Below, piece by piece: positions 8,414 through 17,253 of a stretch of DNA of 64,000 nucleotides. This DNA is from Actinomycetota bacterium (GTDB taxonomy: Bacteria > Actinomycetota > Acidimicrobiia > Acidimicrobiales > RAAP-2). Below the pieces are notes generated by a model, which saw nothing but the letters and a program-made list of their open reading frames with translations, was not told the DNA's origin and searched no databases. Position numbers and translations under genes: made by a program. Within the stretch, counting starts at the first letter, position 1; the number at the start of each line of letters is the position of its first letter. The stretch covers positions 1 through 64,000 of the forward strand of contig WLNI01000004.1 in assembly GCA_009699875.1 (NCBI GenBank), in the 5' to 3' direction.

Positions 8414-10285
8414 ATGAGTGAGTCAGTGACAACCGAAAAACGTGATGGCGTCGTCGTGCGCTTCGCCGGCGACTCAGGCGACGGAATGCAACTCACCGGT
8501 GATCGATTCACCGAAATCAGCGCAGTTCTCGGGAACGACCTCGCTACTTTCCCTGACTATCCTGCAGAGATTCGAGCCCCTGCTGGCACCTTGGCTGGTG
8601 TGTCGGCATTCCAGGTGCATATCTCAGACCACGAGATCTCAACCCATGGCGACAGCCCAAATGTGCTCGTGGCGATGAATCCCGCTGGCCTGAAAGCGAA
8701 CATCGCCGTCATGGAGCGAGGAACGACGCTGATTGTCAATATTGACGCGTTCGATGAGCGATCGCTCACGAAGGCGGGCTACACGCTCAGCCCCTTGAGC
8801 GATGGTTCACTCAGCGATTTCGATGTCTACGAAGTCCCGATGACCTCAATTACTCAAGAGGTGTGTAAGGACGCAGGCGTCAAGCCCCGAGACGCCGAGC
8901 GCTCAAAGAACTTCTTCGCCCTCGGCCTCGTCAGTTGGCTCTTTACTCGACCCATCGAGAGCACGGTGAAGTGGATTGACGCTCGCTTTGGCGCGAAGCC
9001 CCAGATCGCCGAGGCCAATACCAGAGCATTCCGCGCTGGCTATGACTTTGGTGAGACCGCAGAGCTCTTTCAGTCTCGCTACGAAATCACGGCCGCTGAG
9101 TTCAAAGAGGGCGAGTACGTCAACATCTCTGGGAACACGGCCCTCTCGTGGGGACTCATCGCAGCCTCTCGTCAAGCGAATCTCCCTCTGTTCCTTGGAA
9201 GTTACCCGATCACCCCAGCATCAGACATTCTCCACGAACTCTCAAAGCGCAAAGAGTTTGGTGTGCGAACGTTCCAAGCCGAAGACGAAATTGCGGGCGT
9301 CGGTGCGGCGTTAGGGGCAGCGTTCGGAGGGTCGCTCGCCGTGACGACCACCTCGGGACCGGGACTTGACCTGAAAGCCGAGATGATCGGCCTCGCCGTC
9401 TCTCTTGAGCTTCCTCTCATCATCGTCGACGTGCAACGGGCGGGTCCTTCAACGGGACTGCCAACAAAGACCGAGCAATCTGATCTCCTCCAGGCGCTCA
9501 ATGGACGACACGGCGAATCGCCAGTTCCAGTAATCGCGGCCATGACGCCTTCTCAGTGCTTTGATGCGGCCATTGAAGCGGCACGCATAGCGGTGACGTA
9601 CCGAACGCCCGTCATCTTGTTGTCAGACGCGTATCTCGCCAATGGGTCAGAGCCCTGGCTCTTGCCTGACGTCTCGAAGCTCCCCACGATTGACGCGAAC
9701 TTTGCGACCACCACAAATGCCATCGCTGATGATGGGACTCCAGAGTTCTACCCCTTCAAGCGAGATGAGACGACCCTGGTCCGCCCATGGGCGCCACCGG
9801 GACTCGAAGGCCTCGAGCATCGGATCGGTGGCCTCGAAAAGGCAGACGGCGGTGGGAACGTTTCCTACGACGGTGCAAACCACGAACGAATGACGCAGAT
9901 TCGGCGAGCTCGAATCGAAGGAATCGCTGACTCAATTCCTCTGACAAAAGTTGAGGATCCAAGTGGGGAAGCAAAGGTCTGCGTCGTTGGCTGGGGCTCG
10001 ACTTACGGTGCGCTCAATGCTGGCGTCGAGAGGGTGCGGGCAACAGGGCACAAGGCAGCCCATATCCATCTGACCCACCTCTACCCACTGCCAAAAGATC
10101 TTGGATCGATGCTGAAAGGATACGACTCGATTCTGGTTCCAGAGCTCAACTTGGGACAACTTTCCGTCATCTTGCGATCAGAGTTTTTAGTCGACGCACA
10201 GTCACTCTCAAAGGTTCGAGGATTGCCGTTTAAAGCTGCCGAAATTGAAGATGCTCTCATGGCTATGTTGGAAGGATCATCATGA
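8414..10285 (+). CDS. korA: 2-oxoacid:ferredoxin oxidoreductase, alpha subunit (gamma-alpha fusion)
   Basis: 623 residues. Residues 1-190 are the gamma domain (GDSGDGMQLTGDRF glycine-rich start). From about 205 on follow the pyrimidine-binding and transketolase-C-like domains of the alpha subunit (GSYPITPASDILHEL, AGAALGAAFGGSLAVTTTSGPG). With KorB it oxidises a 2-oxoacid, most likely 2-oxoglutarate, to the acyl-CoA while reducing ferredoxin. The fused gamma-alpha form of this length is the one found in mycobacterial KorA. The start is ATG 8414, preceded by GAAGG at 8401-8405; the frame runs on to TTG 8399. The stop overlaps korB by four bases. Pyruvate specificity cannot be excluded from sequence alone. 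Confidence 0.92.
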   Translation: MSESVTTEKRDGVVVRFAGDSGDGMQLTGDRFTEISAVLGNDLATFPDYPAEIRAPAGTLAGVSAFQVHISDHEISTHGDSPNVLVAMNPAGLKANIAVMERGTTLIVNIDAFDERSLTKAGYTLSPLSDGSLSDFDVYEVPMTSITQEVCKDAGVKPRDAERSKNFFALGLVSWLFTRPIESTVKWIDARFGAKPQIAEANTRAFRAGYDFGETAELFQSRYEITAAEFKEGEYVNISGNTALSWGLIAASRQANLPLFLGSYPITPASDILHELSKRKEFGVRTFQAEDEIAGVGAALGAAFGGSLAVTTTSGPGLDLKAEMIGLAVSLELPLIIVDVQRAGPSTGLPTKTEQSDLLQALNGRHGESPVPVIAAMTPSQCFDAAIEAARIAVTYRTPVILLSDAYLANGSEPWLLPDVSKLPTIDANFATTTNAIADDGTPEFYPFKRDETTLVRPWAPPGLEGLEHRIGGLEKADGGGNVSYDGANHERMTQIRRARIEGIADSIPLTKVEDPSGEAKVCVVGWGSTYGALNAGVERVRATGHKAAHIHLTHLYPLPKDLGSMLKGYDSILVPELNLGQLSVILRSEFLVDAQSLSKVRGLPFKAAEIEDALMAMLEGSS

Positions 10286-11304
10286 GTACGACTGCAGTTC
10301 CAATCACCACTCGGAAAGACTGGAGTTCAGACCAAGAGGTTCGTTGGTGCCCAGGATGTGGTGACTATTCGATTCTCTCTGCGTTGCAGATGTTGATGCC
10401 AGAGTTGGGTGTCCGTAGAGAGAAGACGGTCTTTGTCTCAGGAATCGGCTGTGCCTCTCGATTCCCGTATTACATGAACACCTACGGCATGCACTCGATC
10501 CATGGGCGTGCCCCTGCCATTGCGACAGGGCTGTCAGTGACCCGTCCCGATCTTGACGTCTGGGTTGTCTGCGGCGACGGCGATGCGTTGAGTATTGGTG
10601 GAAATCACTTGATTCATGCCTTGCGTCGAAACGTACGCTTGAACATCTTGATGTTCAACAACCAGATCTACGGCCTCACGAAGGGTCAGTACTCGCCAAC
10701 GTCAGAAGAAGGAAAGGTCACGAAGTCCACTCCGTTTGGATCGATCGACCACCCCTTCAATCCCATCTCTCTGGCCATCGGTGCTGAAGCCACGTTCGTG
10801 GCTCGAACCCACGATATGGATCGAGCGCACATGCAAGAGGTCTTTCGCAGGGCCCAAGAACACAACGGCGCTGCTTTTGTAGAGGTGTATCAAAACTGCA
10901 ACGTCTTCAATGACGGGGCCTTTGCTGGTATTACCGCCAAGGACGTCCGATCCTCGATGATCATCTCGCTCCAACACGGAGAGCCCATCCGGTTTGGGGT
11001 CGAAAATGAGCGAGGTGTCATTCAAAAGTCTGATGGTCGCCTTGAGATCGTCAACGTCGCAGACGTTGGCGTGGAAGCCCTTCTGGTCCACGACGAGCAC
11101 CGAGAAGACCCGGGATTGGCCTTTGCCCTCTCGAGGCTTTCGAATGGTGTCCACGAGCCCACCCCAACGGGAGTCTTTCGTGCCGTTGAGCGTTCAGAGT
11201 ACGGAAATGACCTCAATGCCCAAGTTCATGACGCTGAAGCGGCAAAAGGACCCGGCGACCTTGCGGCATTGTTCCGATCCGCAACCACTTGGACGGTTGA
11301 CTGA
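10282..11304 (+). CDS. korB: 2-oxoacid:ferredoxin oxidoreductase, beta subunit
   Basis: 340 residues, the thiamine-diphosphate-binding subunit. Cysteines of the Fe-S/TPP region occur as CPGCGDYSIL near residue 22 and C near 56 (GIGCASRFPYY). The TPP/Mg motif is GDGDALSIGGNH followed by FNNQIYGLTKGQYSPTS. It forms the heterotetramer with KorA, with which it overlaps by four bases, so production is coupled. The enzyme is oxygen-tolerant in mycobacteria, so its presence does not imply an anaerobe. Confidence 0.94.
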   Translation: MSTTAVPITTRKDWSSDQEVRWCPGCGDYSILSALQMLMPELGVRREKTVFVSGIGCASRFPYYMNTYGMHSIHGRAPAIATGLSVTRPDLDVWVVCGDGDALSIGGNHLIHALRRNVRLNILMFNNQIYGLTKGQYSPTSEEGKVTKSTPFGSIDHPFNPISLAIGAEATFVARTHDMDRAHMQEVFRRAQEHNGAAFVEVYQNCNVFNDGAFAGITAKDVRSSMIISLQHGEPIRFGVENERGVIQKSDGRLEIVNVADVGVEALLVHDEHREDPGLAFALSRLSNGVHEPTPTGVFRAVERSEYGNDLNAQVHDAEAAKGPGDLAALFRSATTWTVD

Positions 11305-11306
11305 TC

Positions 11307-11933
11307 TTGAGTGACCCTGCGGAGGGGCCACTCCTCGCGGGAGATGAGACGGCAAATCTACTGACGGTCCCGAACGTGGTGACCGCAGTGCGTTTGCTCT
11401 GTATTCCGCTGTTCATCTATCTCCTCTTTGGCGCCCACCTCCAAACGTGGGCGGCGCTGCTTCTCGCCTTGTTAGGGATCACTGATTGGGTTGATGGCTA
11501 CCTGGCTCGCCGGTTCAATCAAGTGTCGGCGTTCGGAAAGATTCTGGACCCGGTCGCAGACCGGATCTTAATGCTCACCGCTGTCATTAGCGTCGCCTGG
11601 GTTGGGGCAGTCCCGTTATGGTTTGCCGGCGCAACGCTCCTCAGGGAAGTCCTCGTTTCGGCCGCCACCTTGTTGCTTGCGAGCCTGGGGGCGAAACGGA
11701 TCGACGTGCTCTTTGTCGGCAAAGCAGGAACATTTGGGCTGATGGTGGCCTATCCGAGCCTCCTAATCGCCCACGGGGGAGCTACGTGGCAGATATTCTT
11801 CAGCATCCTCGGGTGGAGCTTCGGCATTGTTGGGCTGGTGTTGGCCTGGGTGGCGCTGGCGAGTTACGTCGCTCCCGCTCGTGCGGCCTTGCGAGAGGGC
11901 CGAGCAGTGCGAGGCAGACGCACGCAAAGCTAG
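11307..11933 (+). CDS. pgsA: CDP-diacylglycerol--glycerol-3-phosphate 3-phosphatidyltransferase family protein
   Basis: 208 residues, integral membrane, of the CDP-alcohol phosphatidyltransferase family. The diagnostic motif is complete: D60, D63, G64, A67, R68, G77, D81 and D85 (DWVDGYLARRF...GKILDPVAD). Such enzymes make phosphatidylglycerol phosphate from CDP-diacylglycerol; close relatives use other alcohols, so the PgsA assignment rests on similarity and on the conserved neighbourhood with gcvH and the FHA gene. It starts at TTG 11307, two bases after the korB stop, and is probably in the same transcript. Confidence 0.85.
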   Translation: MSDPAEGPLLAGDETANLLTVPNVVTAVRLLCIPLFIYLLFGAHLQTWAALLLALLGITDWVDGYLARRFNQVSAFGKILDPVADRILMLTAVISVAWVGAVPLWFAGATLLREVLVSAATLLLASLGAKRIDVLFVGKAGTFGLMVAYPSLLIAHGGATWQIFFSILGWSFGIVGLVLAWVALASYVAPARAALREGRAVRGRRTQS

Positions 11934-11944
11934 GGAGACTCGTC

Positions 11945-11950
11945 TAGGGT
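11945..11950 (+). promoter_or_regulatory. -10 element of a leaderless promoter for gcvH
   Basis: TAGGGT ends 7 bases before the gcvH ATG. No ribosome binding site precedes that ATG. Confidence 0.5.
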
Positions 11951-11957
11951 TCACGCC

Positions 11958-12338
11958 ATGAATATTCCTGAGAATCTCAAGTACACAAATGACCACGAGT
12001 GGGCCAAGTCTGAAGGAACCCGAGTTCGAATCGGAATCACGGATTACGCCCAAGATGCCCTTGGTGACGTTGTCTTTGTGGACCTGCCAGCAATTGGCAG
12101 TGACGTGGTGGCTGGGGGAGCGATCGGCGAAGTTGAGTCGACGAAGTCGGTCTCTGAGATTTACGCGCCGGTGTCGGGGACCATTGTGGCGATCAATCAG
12201 GGAGTGGTGGACTCACCCGAGCACCTCAACGGTGACCCCTACGGAGATGGTTGGCTCTTTGAGATCGAGACCAGCGAAGCCGCAGCCTTCGAGTCGCTGT
12301 TGAGCCCTGAGGCCTACCGAGCTCTGACTGACGGTTAG
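11958..12338 (+). CDS. gcvH: glycine cleavage system H protein
   Basis: 126 residues. It carries the lipoyl-lysine arm that shuttles the aminomethyl group between the P, T and L proteins. The lipoylated residue is K63 in VESTKSVSEIYAP, and the N-terminal YTNDHEWAK and the GDVVFVDLP strand are typical. Length is normal. It stands about 9.6 kb from gcvT-gcvPA-gcvPB, separated by regulators and thiamine genes, as in other actinobacteria where gcvH sits next to the FHA regulator. A lipoamide dehydrogenase (L protein) is not in the window. Confidence 0.96.
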   Translation: MNIPENLKYTNDHEWAKSEGTRVRIGITDYAQDALGDVVFVDLPAIGSDVVAGGAIGEVESTKSVSEIYAPVSGTIVAINQGVVDSPEHLNGDPYGDGWLFEIETSEAAAFESLLSPEAYRALTDG

Positions 12339-12363
12339 GTATTTTAGAGCCCGAAGGCTCTCC

Positions 12364-12394
12364 TTGACGTTGAGGCCTGATCCGCGACTACCGT
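12364..12394 (+). promoter_or_regulatory. promoter of the FHA gene (-35 and -10)
   Basis: TTGACG (12364-12369) and TACCGT (12389-12394) are separated by 19 bases, and the GTG start follows the -10 by 7 bases. This is the clearest two-box leaderless promoter in the window, although the spacer is longer than the ideal 17. Confidence 0.5.
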
Positions 12395-12401
12395 GTGAGT
12401 C

Positions 12402-12863
12402 GTGCGGTGTCATCGATGTGGGGCAAGTAATCCTGAGGAAGTGAACTTTTGCGCGGCCTGTGGCGCGTCCCAGCACCGTGAGGTGACTGAAGATACCCAA
12501 AGCCTCCCCGTCACCGACGCGGAAGCGTCTACCGGTGGTGATGGCGACCAGAGTGCAAGTGGCGCTGACGTGTTGTTGGTCAACTCCGGACCCTCGTCAG
12601 GTGCTCGCTACGTGATTGACACCGAAACCATCAATGCGGGGAGAAAGACCTCTACTGATATCTTCCTCGACGACGTCACCGTTTCTCGAGAGCACGCACG
12701 ATTCTTTCGCACCGAGTCTGGGCGTATTGGCGTCAAGGATCTGGGATCCCTGAATGGAACCTACGTCAACAATGTCAGAGTTGATGAAAAACTCCTGCAG
12801 TCTGGCGACGAGATTCAGATCGGCAAGTTCAAATTAGTCTTCATTGCTGCGAGGGCCCTGTGA
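12402..12863 (+). CDS. garA: GarA/OdhI-like FHA protein with N-terminal zinc ribbon
   Basis: 153 residues. The N-terminus is a zinc ribbon (C3, C6, C17, C20), a flexible tail follows at 25-55, and the FHA domain occupies about 57-150 (G80-R81, SREH at 95-98, NGT at 118-120). GarA and OdhI are FHA proteins that bind and inhibit 2-oxoglutarate dehydrogenase and glutamate dehydrogenase when unphosphorylated, and are switched off by Ser/Thr kinases at an N-terminal ETTSVF site. Here the matching place reads VTEDTQSLPV, so the phosphosite is changed but Thr and Ser remain. Order gcvH-FHA-MerR-DUF151 equals Rv1826-Rv1829. It starts at GTG 12402. Confidence 0.88.
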   Translation: MRCHRCGASNPEEVNFCAACGASQHREVTEDTQSLPVTDAEASTGGDGDQSASGADVLLVNSGPSSGARYVIDTETINAGRKTSTDIFLDDVTVSREHARFFRTESGRIGVKDLGSLNGTYVNNVRVDEKLLQSGDEIQIGKFKLVFIAARAL

Positions 12864-13744
12864 CCCCGAGAAACTATTCATCCATAGGGGATGTGCTGAC
12901 CCTTCTTCGGCCTGAGTTTCCAGATATCACGATCTCAAAGATCCGTTTCCTCGAAAGCCAAGGACTTGTCAGCCCTCAGCGTTCCCCGTCTGGGTATCGA
13001 AAATTCTACGATGAAGACGTCGAGCGCCTTCGCTACGTGTTGGTGCAACAGCGAGAACATTTTCTTCCCCTCAAGGTGATCCGTGACCGTTTGAACGGCG
13101 TGGAAACCGAAGAGCCAGAAGAGAACGGACACGCGGTCGTCGTCGAGGAAATTATTGAGACGACAACCGAGTCAGTGGTCAGTGTCCGAGAAGTTGTCGA
13201 AGTCGTCAGTGCTCCACGCCATGTTGCAGCGAAAGAGCCATCGCTCTCCGATGTTGTGTCGGCGATGCAAGAGGGGCCCACTCGATCGGGGCGCCATGCC
13301 GCGAGCAGCACTCGGCAGGATCCACAGCCTGACGTTGAAGAAGTTGAAAAAGAAGTTGACCATGGGACGACATTAAGTATTTCGGAATTGGCGATCGAGG
13401 TGCACCTCACTGAGGATCAAATCTCGGCGTTAGTTGAGTTTGGAATTCTTGACGCTGTGAGCGTGGGAGGCATGATGTGCTTCAACGATGACAACGTTGC
13501 CGTGGCTCGAATTGCTGCTGGCTTCGCTGAATTTGGCGTTGAGCCCCGCCACCTCAAGCAGTTTCGTCTTTCTGCCGAGAGAGAAGCAGGGATGATTGAC
13601 CAACTTGTGGCGCCGCTCCTGCGGCAACGAAAACCAGAATCTCGCGCCAAGGCATCAGCAAGCGCCAAGGAGTTAGCCAAACTCGGTCGTGAAATGAGGG
13701 CGACCCTGGTGGCACAAGAAATCAAAGCCATTTTTAAGCGCTAA
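12860..13744 (+). CDS. MerR-family regulator (Rv1828-like)
   Basis: 294 residues. Residues 5-75 are a MerR winged helix (SIGDVLTLLRPEFP, KIRFLESQGL, GYRKFYDEDVERLRYV). A charged, probably disordered linker spans about 85-165, and residues 167-260 form a C-terminal helical domain that reads like a second, degenerate MerR-type fold (LSISELAIEVHLTEDQISALVEFGIL). This matches Rv1828-type regulators, but the linker is longer than the mycobacterial one. GTG 12860 overlaps the stop of the FHA gene, so the two are co-translated. Its target is unknown. Confidence 0.85.
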   Translation: MTPRNYSSIGDVLTLLRPEFPDITISKIRFLESQGLVSPQRSPSGYRKFYDEDVERLRYVLVQQREHFLPLKVIRDRLNGVETEEPEENGHAVVVEEIIETTTESVVSVREVVEVVSAPRHVAAKEPSLSDVVSAMQEGPTRSGRHAASSTRQDPQPDVEEVEKEVDHGTTLSISELAIEVHLTEDQISALVEFGILDAVSVGGMMCFNDDNVAVARIAAGFAEFGVEPRHLKQFRLSAEREAGMIDQLVAPLLRQRKPESRAKASASAKELAKLGREMRATLVAQEIKAIFKR

Positions 13745-13774
13745 CACCGCGAGCGAGAGCGCATGGAAGGCGAC

Positions 13775-13780
13775 TACGAT
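13775..13780 (+). promoter_or_regulatory. -10 element of a leaderless promoter
   Basis: TACGAT ends 7 bases before the ATG at 13788; there is no ribosome binding site. Confidence 0.5.
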
Positions 13781-13787
13781 TCGTCGT

Positions 13788-14285
13788 ATGGTGCGTGTCA
13801 CCCTCCAAGCCGTGCGAGTGGATCTTCAGTCCAATACGCCTGTCCTTCTTCTCCAAGAGAGTGATGGCGAAGGTCGCACCCTTCCCATTTTTATCGGGAC
13901 TCCTGAAGCAACCGCTATCGCGTATGCCACGCAGGGCATTGAGGTGCCCCGTCCTCTCACGCATGATCTCTTGGTTGACGTGGTCGAGGCACTTGACGCG
14001 AGTATCCGTGAAGTTGAGATCACCTCACTCGAAGGCTCAACGTTCTATGCCGAGCTGCACCTCGTTCGAGGTGGCGAAGACATCATCGTTTCTGCCCGAC
14101 CTTCAGATGCTGTTGCGCTCGCGGTGAGAACGTCGTGTCCGCTGTACGTCTCTGAGAGCATCATGAACTCTGAAGGGGTGGTGATGGACCTCAGCGAGGA
14201 CGACGACGAGGTCGAAGAAGAGGTGGTTGTCGATCAGTTCCGCGAGTTTCTCGACACGATCCAACCAGAAGACTTCTCGGGCTAA
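13788..14285 (+). CDS. bifunctional nuclease domain protein (DUF151)
   Basis: 165 residues, nearly all of it one DUF151 domain (VLLLQESDGEGRTLPIFIGTPEATAIAYA, then PLTHDLLVDVVEAL and ARPSDAVALAVRTSCPLYV). Relatives include plant bifunctional nucleases and Thermotoga TM0160; the bacterial role is unclear. The C-terminal 30 residues are very acidic (SEDDDEVEEEVVVD). It is the Rv1829 counterpart in the conserved gcvH-garA neighbourhood. It converges on the AcuI-like gene with only three bases between the stops. Confidence 0.9.
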   Translation: MVRVTLQAVRVDLQSNTPVLLLQESDGEGRTLPIFIGTPEATAIAYATQGIEVPRPLTHDLLVDVVEALDASIREVEITSLEGSTFYAELHLVRGGEDIIVSARPSDAVALAVRTSCPLYVSESIMNSEGVVMDLSEDDDEVEEEVVVDQFREFLDTIQPEDFSG

Positions 14286-14288
14286 GGC

Positions 14289-15281
14289 TTAGACCTCGTC
14301 CTTCGTGGCGTCAATCAAGATCCGACCTCGAACCGCACCGTGAGCAACTCGCTCGAGTTGAGAGGGGACTTCTCGAAGGCCAATCTCGAGATCAACGATT
14401 GAGTCGAGAATATCCTTGGGCATTGCAACGGAGAACGTTTCCCATATGGCACGGCGCTGGTCTGACGGCATCTCAACCGCATCAATGCCAAGGAGTGAGA
14501 CGCCTCGCACAATAAACGGGTACACCGTGGTCTCGAGTTGAGATCCTCCCGTCAACCCACTTGCAGCGACGACCCCTCCGTAGCGAAGTGATCGCAAGAT
14601 CGAGTGAAGCGTTGCCCCTCCCACGCAGTCAATGGCACCCGCCCAGCGTTCCGTGCCAAAGGTTTTTTGAGGAGCATCGTCAATATCTTCTCGACCAATG
14701 ACCTCACGAGCACCAAGGGAGAGGAGATAGGCGGATTCATCAGACTTTCCCGTGGAGGCAACGACGTCGAAGCCAGCATGGCCAAGCAGCGCGACTGCGG
14801 TCGATCCAACGCCGCCTGAGGCTCCGGTGACGAGGATTGGCCCGGACGACGGAGTGATCCCAAGTGACGTGAGGCGAATGAATGAGGCCATGGCAGTGAA
14901 TCCAGCAGTGCCTGCGATCATGGACTCTCGAAGTGAGAGGCCGTCGGGTAAGGGAACGACCCACTCGGCAGGCACGCGAGCGAACTCTGCGAAGCCACCG
15001 TGATTAGCCACCCCGAGCCCATGGCCATGGACAATGACCTCATCGCCGACATTGAGCGACCCGGTCGAGTCAGAGACCACGCGACCAGCTAGGTCAACGC
15101 CACCTATCAGAGGGGAGCGACGAGCGACTCGGTTTCGAGCCTGCGTGACCATGGCATCCTTGAAATTGATCGTCGACCAGGCCACGGCGATCAGGACCTC
15201 ACCTTCAAGGCTTGTCTGGTCGAATTCTTGGAGAGCAACGCTTGGAGAATCCTCATTTTGAGTTACGACAACAGCCCGCAT
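14289..15281 (-). CDS. acuI: AcuI/YhdH-type NADPH-dependent enoyl (acryloyl-CoA) reductase
   Basis: 330 residues of the medium-chain dehydrogenase/reductase superfamily without catalytic zinc ligands. The N-terminal GroES-like domain contains STINFKDAM, and the Rossmann motif is VTGASGGVGSTAVALL near residues 150-165. The YhdH/AcuI subgroup reduces acryloyl-CoA to propanoyl-CoA; the spacing NFKDA and the GVDLAGRV segment fit it better than quinone reductases. The ATG is preceded by TAGGCT six bases away, which overlaps a GAAGGA that could also serve as ribosome binding site. The gene is monocistronic. Confidence 0.85.
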   Translation of the reverse strand: MRAVVVTQNEDSPSVALQEFDQTSLEGEVLIAVAWSTINFKDAMVTQARNRVARRSPLIGGVDLAGRVVSDSTGSLNVGDEVIVHGHGLGVANHGGFAEFARVPAEWVVPLPDGLSLRESMIAGTAGFTAMASFIRLTSLGITPSSGPILVTGASGGVGSTAVALLGHAGFDVVASTGKSDESAYLLSLGAREVIGREDIDDAPQKTFGTERWAGAIDCVGGATLHSILRSLRYGGVVAASGLTGGSQLETTVYPFIVRGVSLLGIDAVEMPSDQRRAIWETFSVAMPKDILDSIVDLEIGLREVPSQLERVAHGAVRGRILIDATKDEV

Positions 15282-15287
15282 TCCTTC

Positions 15288-15330
15288 AGCCTAGGAACAT
15301 CAACGAGGTGAATGGGGGAGGGCGTAGTGT
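15288..15330. promoter_or_regulatory. divergent pair of leaderless -10 elements
   Basis: On the minus strand TAGGCT (complement of 15288-15293) lies 6 bases from the acuI-like ATG. On the plus strand TAGTGT (15325-15330) lies 6 bases from the GTG at 15337. The whole gap is 55 bases, so the two -35 regions must overlap and the genes may compete for or share polymerase. Confidence 0.45.
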
Positions 15331-15336
15331 CTCTGC

Positions 15337-17232
15337 GTGAGCCAAAGCGCACCTTTTGGAATGTGGACATCTCCATTGAGCCCCTCTGAGGCTGCAACGC
15401 TCAAAGTTTCTGCATCGGCACTGCGAGCTCATGGCAACGACCTCTACTGGATCGAAGGTCGACCAGAACTCAAGGGAGCGAGAGTTGTCGTGCGCTGGGT
15501 GCTCGGCCACGACCCTGAGATCGTTTCTCCGCCCTCGTTGTCACTCTCAAGCAGGGTCCACGAGTACGGAGGTGGAGCGCTCTGCATCCTTGAACACGAC
15601 GGCCCCCTGATCATGGGTGTGCGGGCCGACGATCAGGCGGTGGTTCTCTGTCGGCCACACCATGACTCCGTTGAAGTCCTGATTGAAGGCCACGACGAGG
15701 TGGCCTATGGAGATTTGCGACCGATCGAAGGAACGCAGTTCGTTCTCGCTCTCAGAGAAGACCGCCGTTCTCATCGCGTGCAACGCTCTGTGGTCTGTAT
15801 CGATTCCCAACGAGGAGAGATGACGTCGGTGATCGAGGGACGAGATTTTTTTGCTCACCCGCTCGTGAACTCTGCGGGGAGTGTGCTCGCATGGACAGCG
15901 TGGGATCACCCATCGATGCCGTGGGATGCCAGTGAGCTCTGGTGTGCACCACTTGAGCTTTCCTCAGAGGGTGTGGTGGTGGGACCCCATCGCCACATTG
16001 CCGGAGAGAGAGGTCGCCCCGCGAGTTCTCCAACATTCGGCGACAACGACTCGATCCTTTTTGTCTATGAGGAAAAGGGAGCCGGACAAGTTGCGCAATG
16101 GAAATCAGAGTCGGGAATTGAATTCCTGACCTCAAGTGAAGGAGAGTTCGGCAGCCCGCTCTGGGAGCTCGGCGAGACTGAAATTGTTGGCTCAAGAGGA
16201 CAGATCTATGCCATTGAACACCGTGGCGGTGACGCTCGCCTCGTCGAAATTTCAGGCGATCGAGCCGAGGCAACCTCATGTCCTGGAACCGCAGTCGCCT
16301 CGACCGTGAATGTGGGAAGTTCGGTGGCGTGGATGAGCCCAACGCCAACCACACTCATGAGCGTGGGTCGATTTCTCCCTGAAGCCCCCCTCTCTCACGT
16401 CATCGTGGCGCTCGGGCCCGACATAGGCCTCGAAGAAGATGAGATCTCTCTTCCTCGAGAAGTCAGTGGAATGAGCCGTCACGCCGACGAGATTTTCGGA
16501 CTGCTCTATGAGCCGAACAACAAAGCGTTCATCGGACCGGTCGCCGATGCTCCTCCGGTGATCGTCTTTTGTCACGGTGGCCCCACTGGGCAGGCTCGTG
16601 CTGGGTTCGATCCGCTCGTGCAGAGTTTTACCTCACGGGGTTTCGCAGTTCTGGCGGTGAACTACTCAGGGTCGACTGGCTATGGATCGAGCTATCGCAA
16701 TCGCCTCAATGGAGCCTGGGGGATACGCGACGTTGAGGACTGTGTTGACCTCGTCAAGGCAGTGGGAGAGGTAGGACTCGTCGACCCGAAGCGAGCTGGG
16801 ATTCGGGGGAGTAGTGCTGGTGGCCTCACTGCATTGCTTGGACTCACGACAGGAGCCTTCATGTGCGGTGTCTCGTGGTACGGCGTCGCTGACCTTTTGA
16901 CCTTGGCAGAATGCACCCATGACTTTGAATCTCGGTATCTCGACACGCTGCTTGGCCCACTCCCAGAAAGCGAGTCGCTCTATCGACAACGCTCTCCTGT
17001 CACGAGGGCTTCGGAGATGCGGGGGGCGGTCCTGATCCTCCAAGGCCTCGATGATCCGGTCGTGCCTCCCGAACAGGCCTACGCCATGGTCGAGGCATTG
17101 CAGGCCAACGACCAAGAGGTTGAGTTGATCACCTTTGAAGGTGAGTCTCATGGGTTTCGACGACTTGAAACACTGGTGCAAGCATTGGAAGCGGAGATCT
17201 CATTCTTTCAACGTCGTCTTTGTCAGGGTTGA
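15337..17232 (+). CDS. S9 family serine peptidase (acylaminoacyl-peptidase / prolyl oligopeptidase type)
   Basis: 631 residues. Residues 1-370 are a beta-propeller-like region without clear motifs, and residues 385-630 are an alpha/beta-hydrolase. The triad is visible: S493 in GSSAGG, D573 in DDPVVPP and H605 in ESHGF. The oxyanion segment is FCHGGPTGQ. These enzymes cut short peptides, often after proline or at blocked N-termini. There is no signal peptide, so it is cytosolic. It starts at GTG 15337, six bases after a TAGTGT -10 element. Confidence 0.88.
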   Translation: MSQSAPFGMWTSPLSPSEAATLKVSASALRAHGNDLYWIEGRPELKGARVVVRWVLGHDPEIVSPPSLSLSSRVHEYGGGALCILEHDGPLIMGVRADDQAVVLCRPHHDSVEVLIEGHDEVAYGDLRPIEGTQFVLALREDRRSHRVQRSVVCIDSQRGEMTSVIEGRDFFAHPLVNSAGSVLAWTAWDHPSMPWDASELWCAPLELSSEGVVVGPHRHIAGERGRPASSPTFGDNDSILFVYEEKGAGQVAQWKSESGIEFLTSSEGEFGSPLWELGETEIVGSRGQIYAIEHRGGDARLVEISGDRAEATSCPGTAVASTVNVGSSVAWMSPTPTTLMSVGRFLPEAPLSHVIVALGPDIGLEEDEISLPREVSGMSRHADEIFGLLYEPNNKAFIGPVADAPPVIVFCHGGPTGQARAGFDPLVQSFTSRGFAVLAVNYSGSTGYGSSYRNRLNGAWGIRDVEDCVDLVKAVGEVGLVDPKRAGIRGSSAGGLTALLGLTTGAFMCGVSWYGVADLLTLAECTHDFESRYLDTLLGPLPESESLYRQRSPVTRASEMRGAVLILQGLDDPVVPPEQAYAMVEALQANDQEVELITFEGESHGFRRLETLVQALEAEISFFQRRLCQG

Positions 17233-17253
17233 GGTCGGCGTGCTGAGTAGGAT

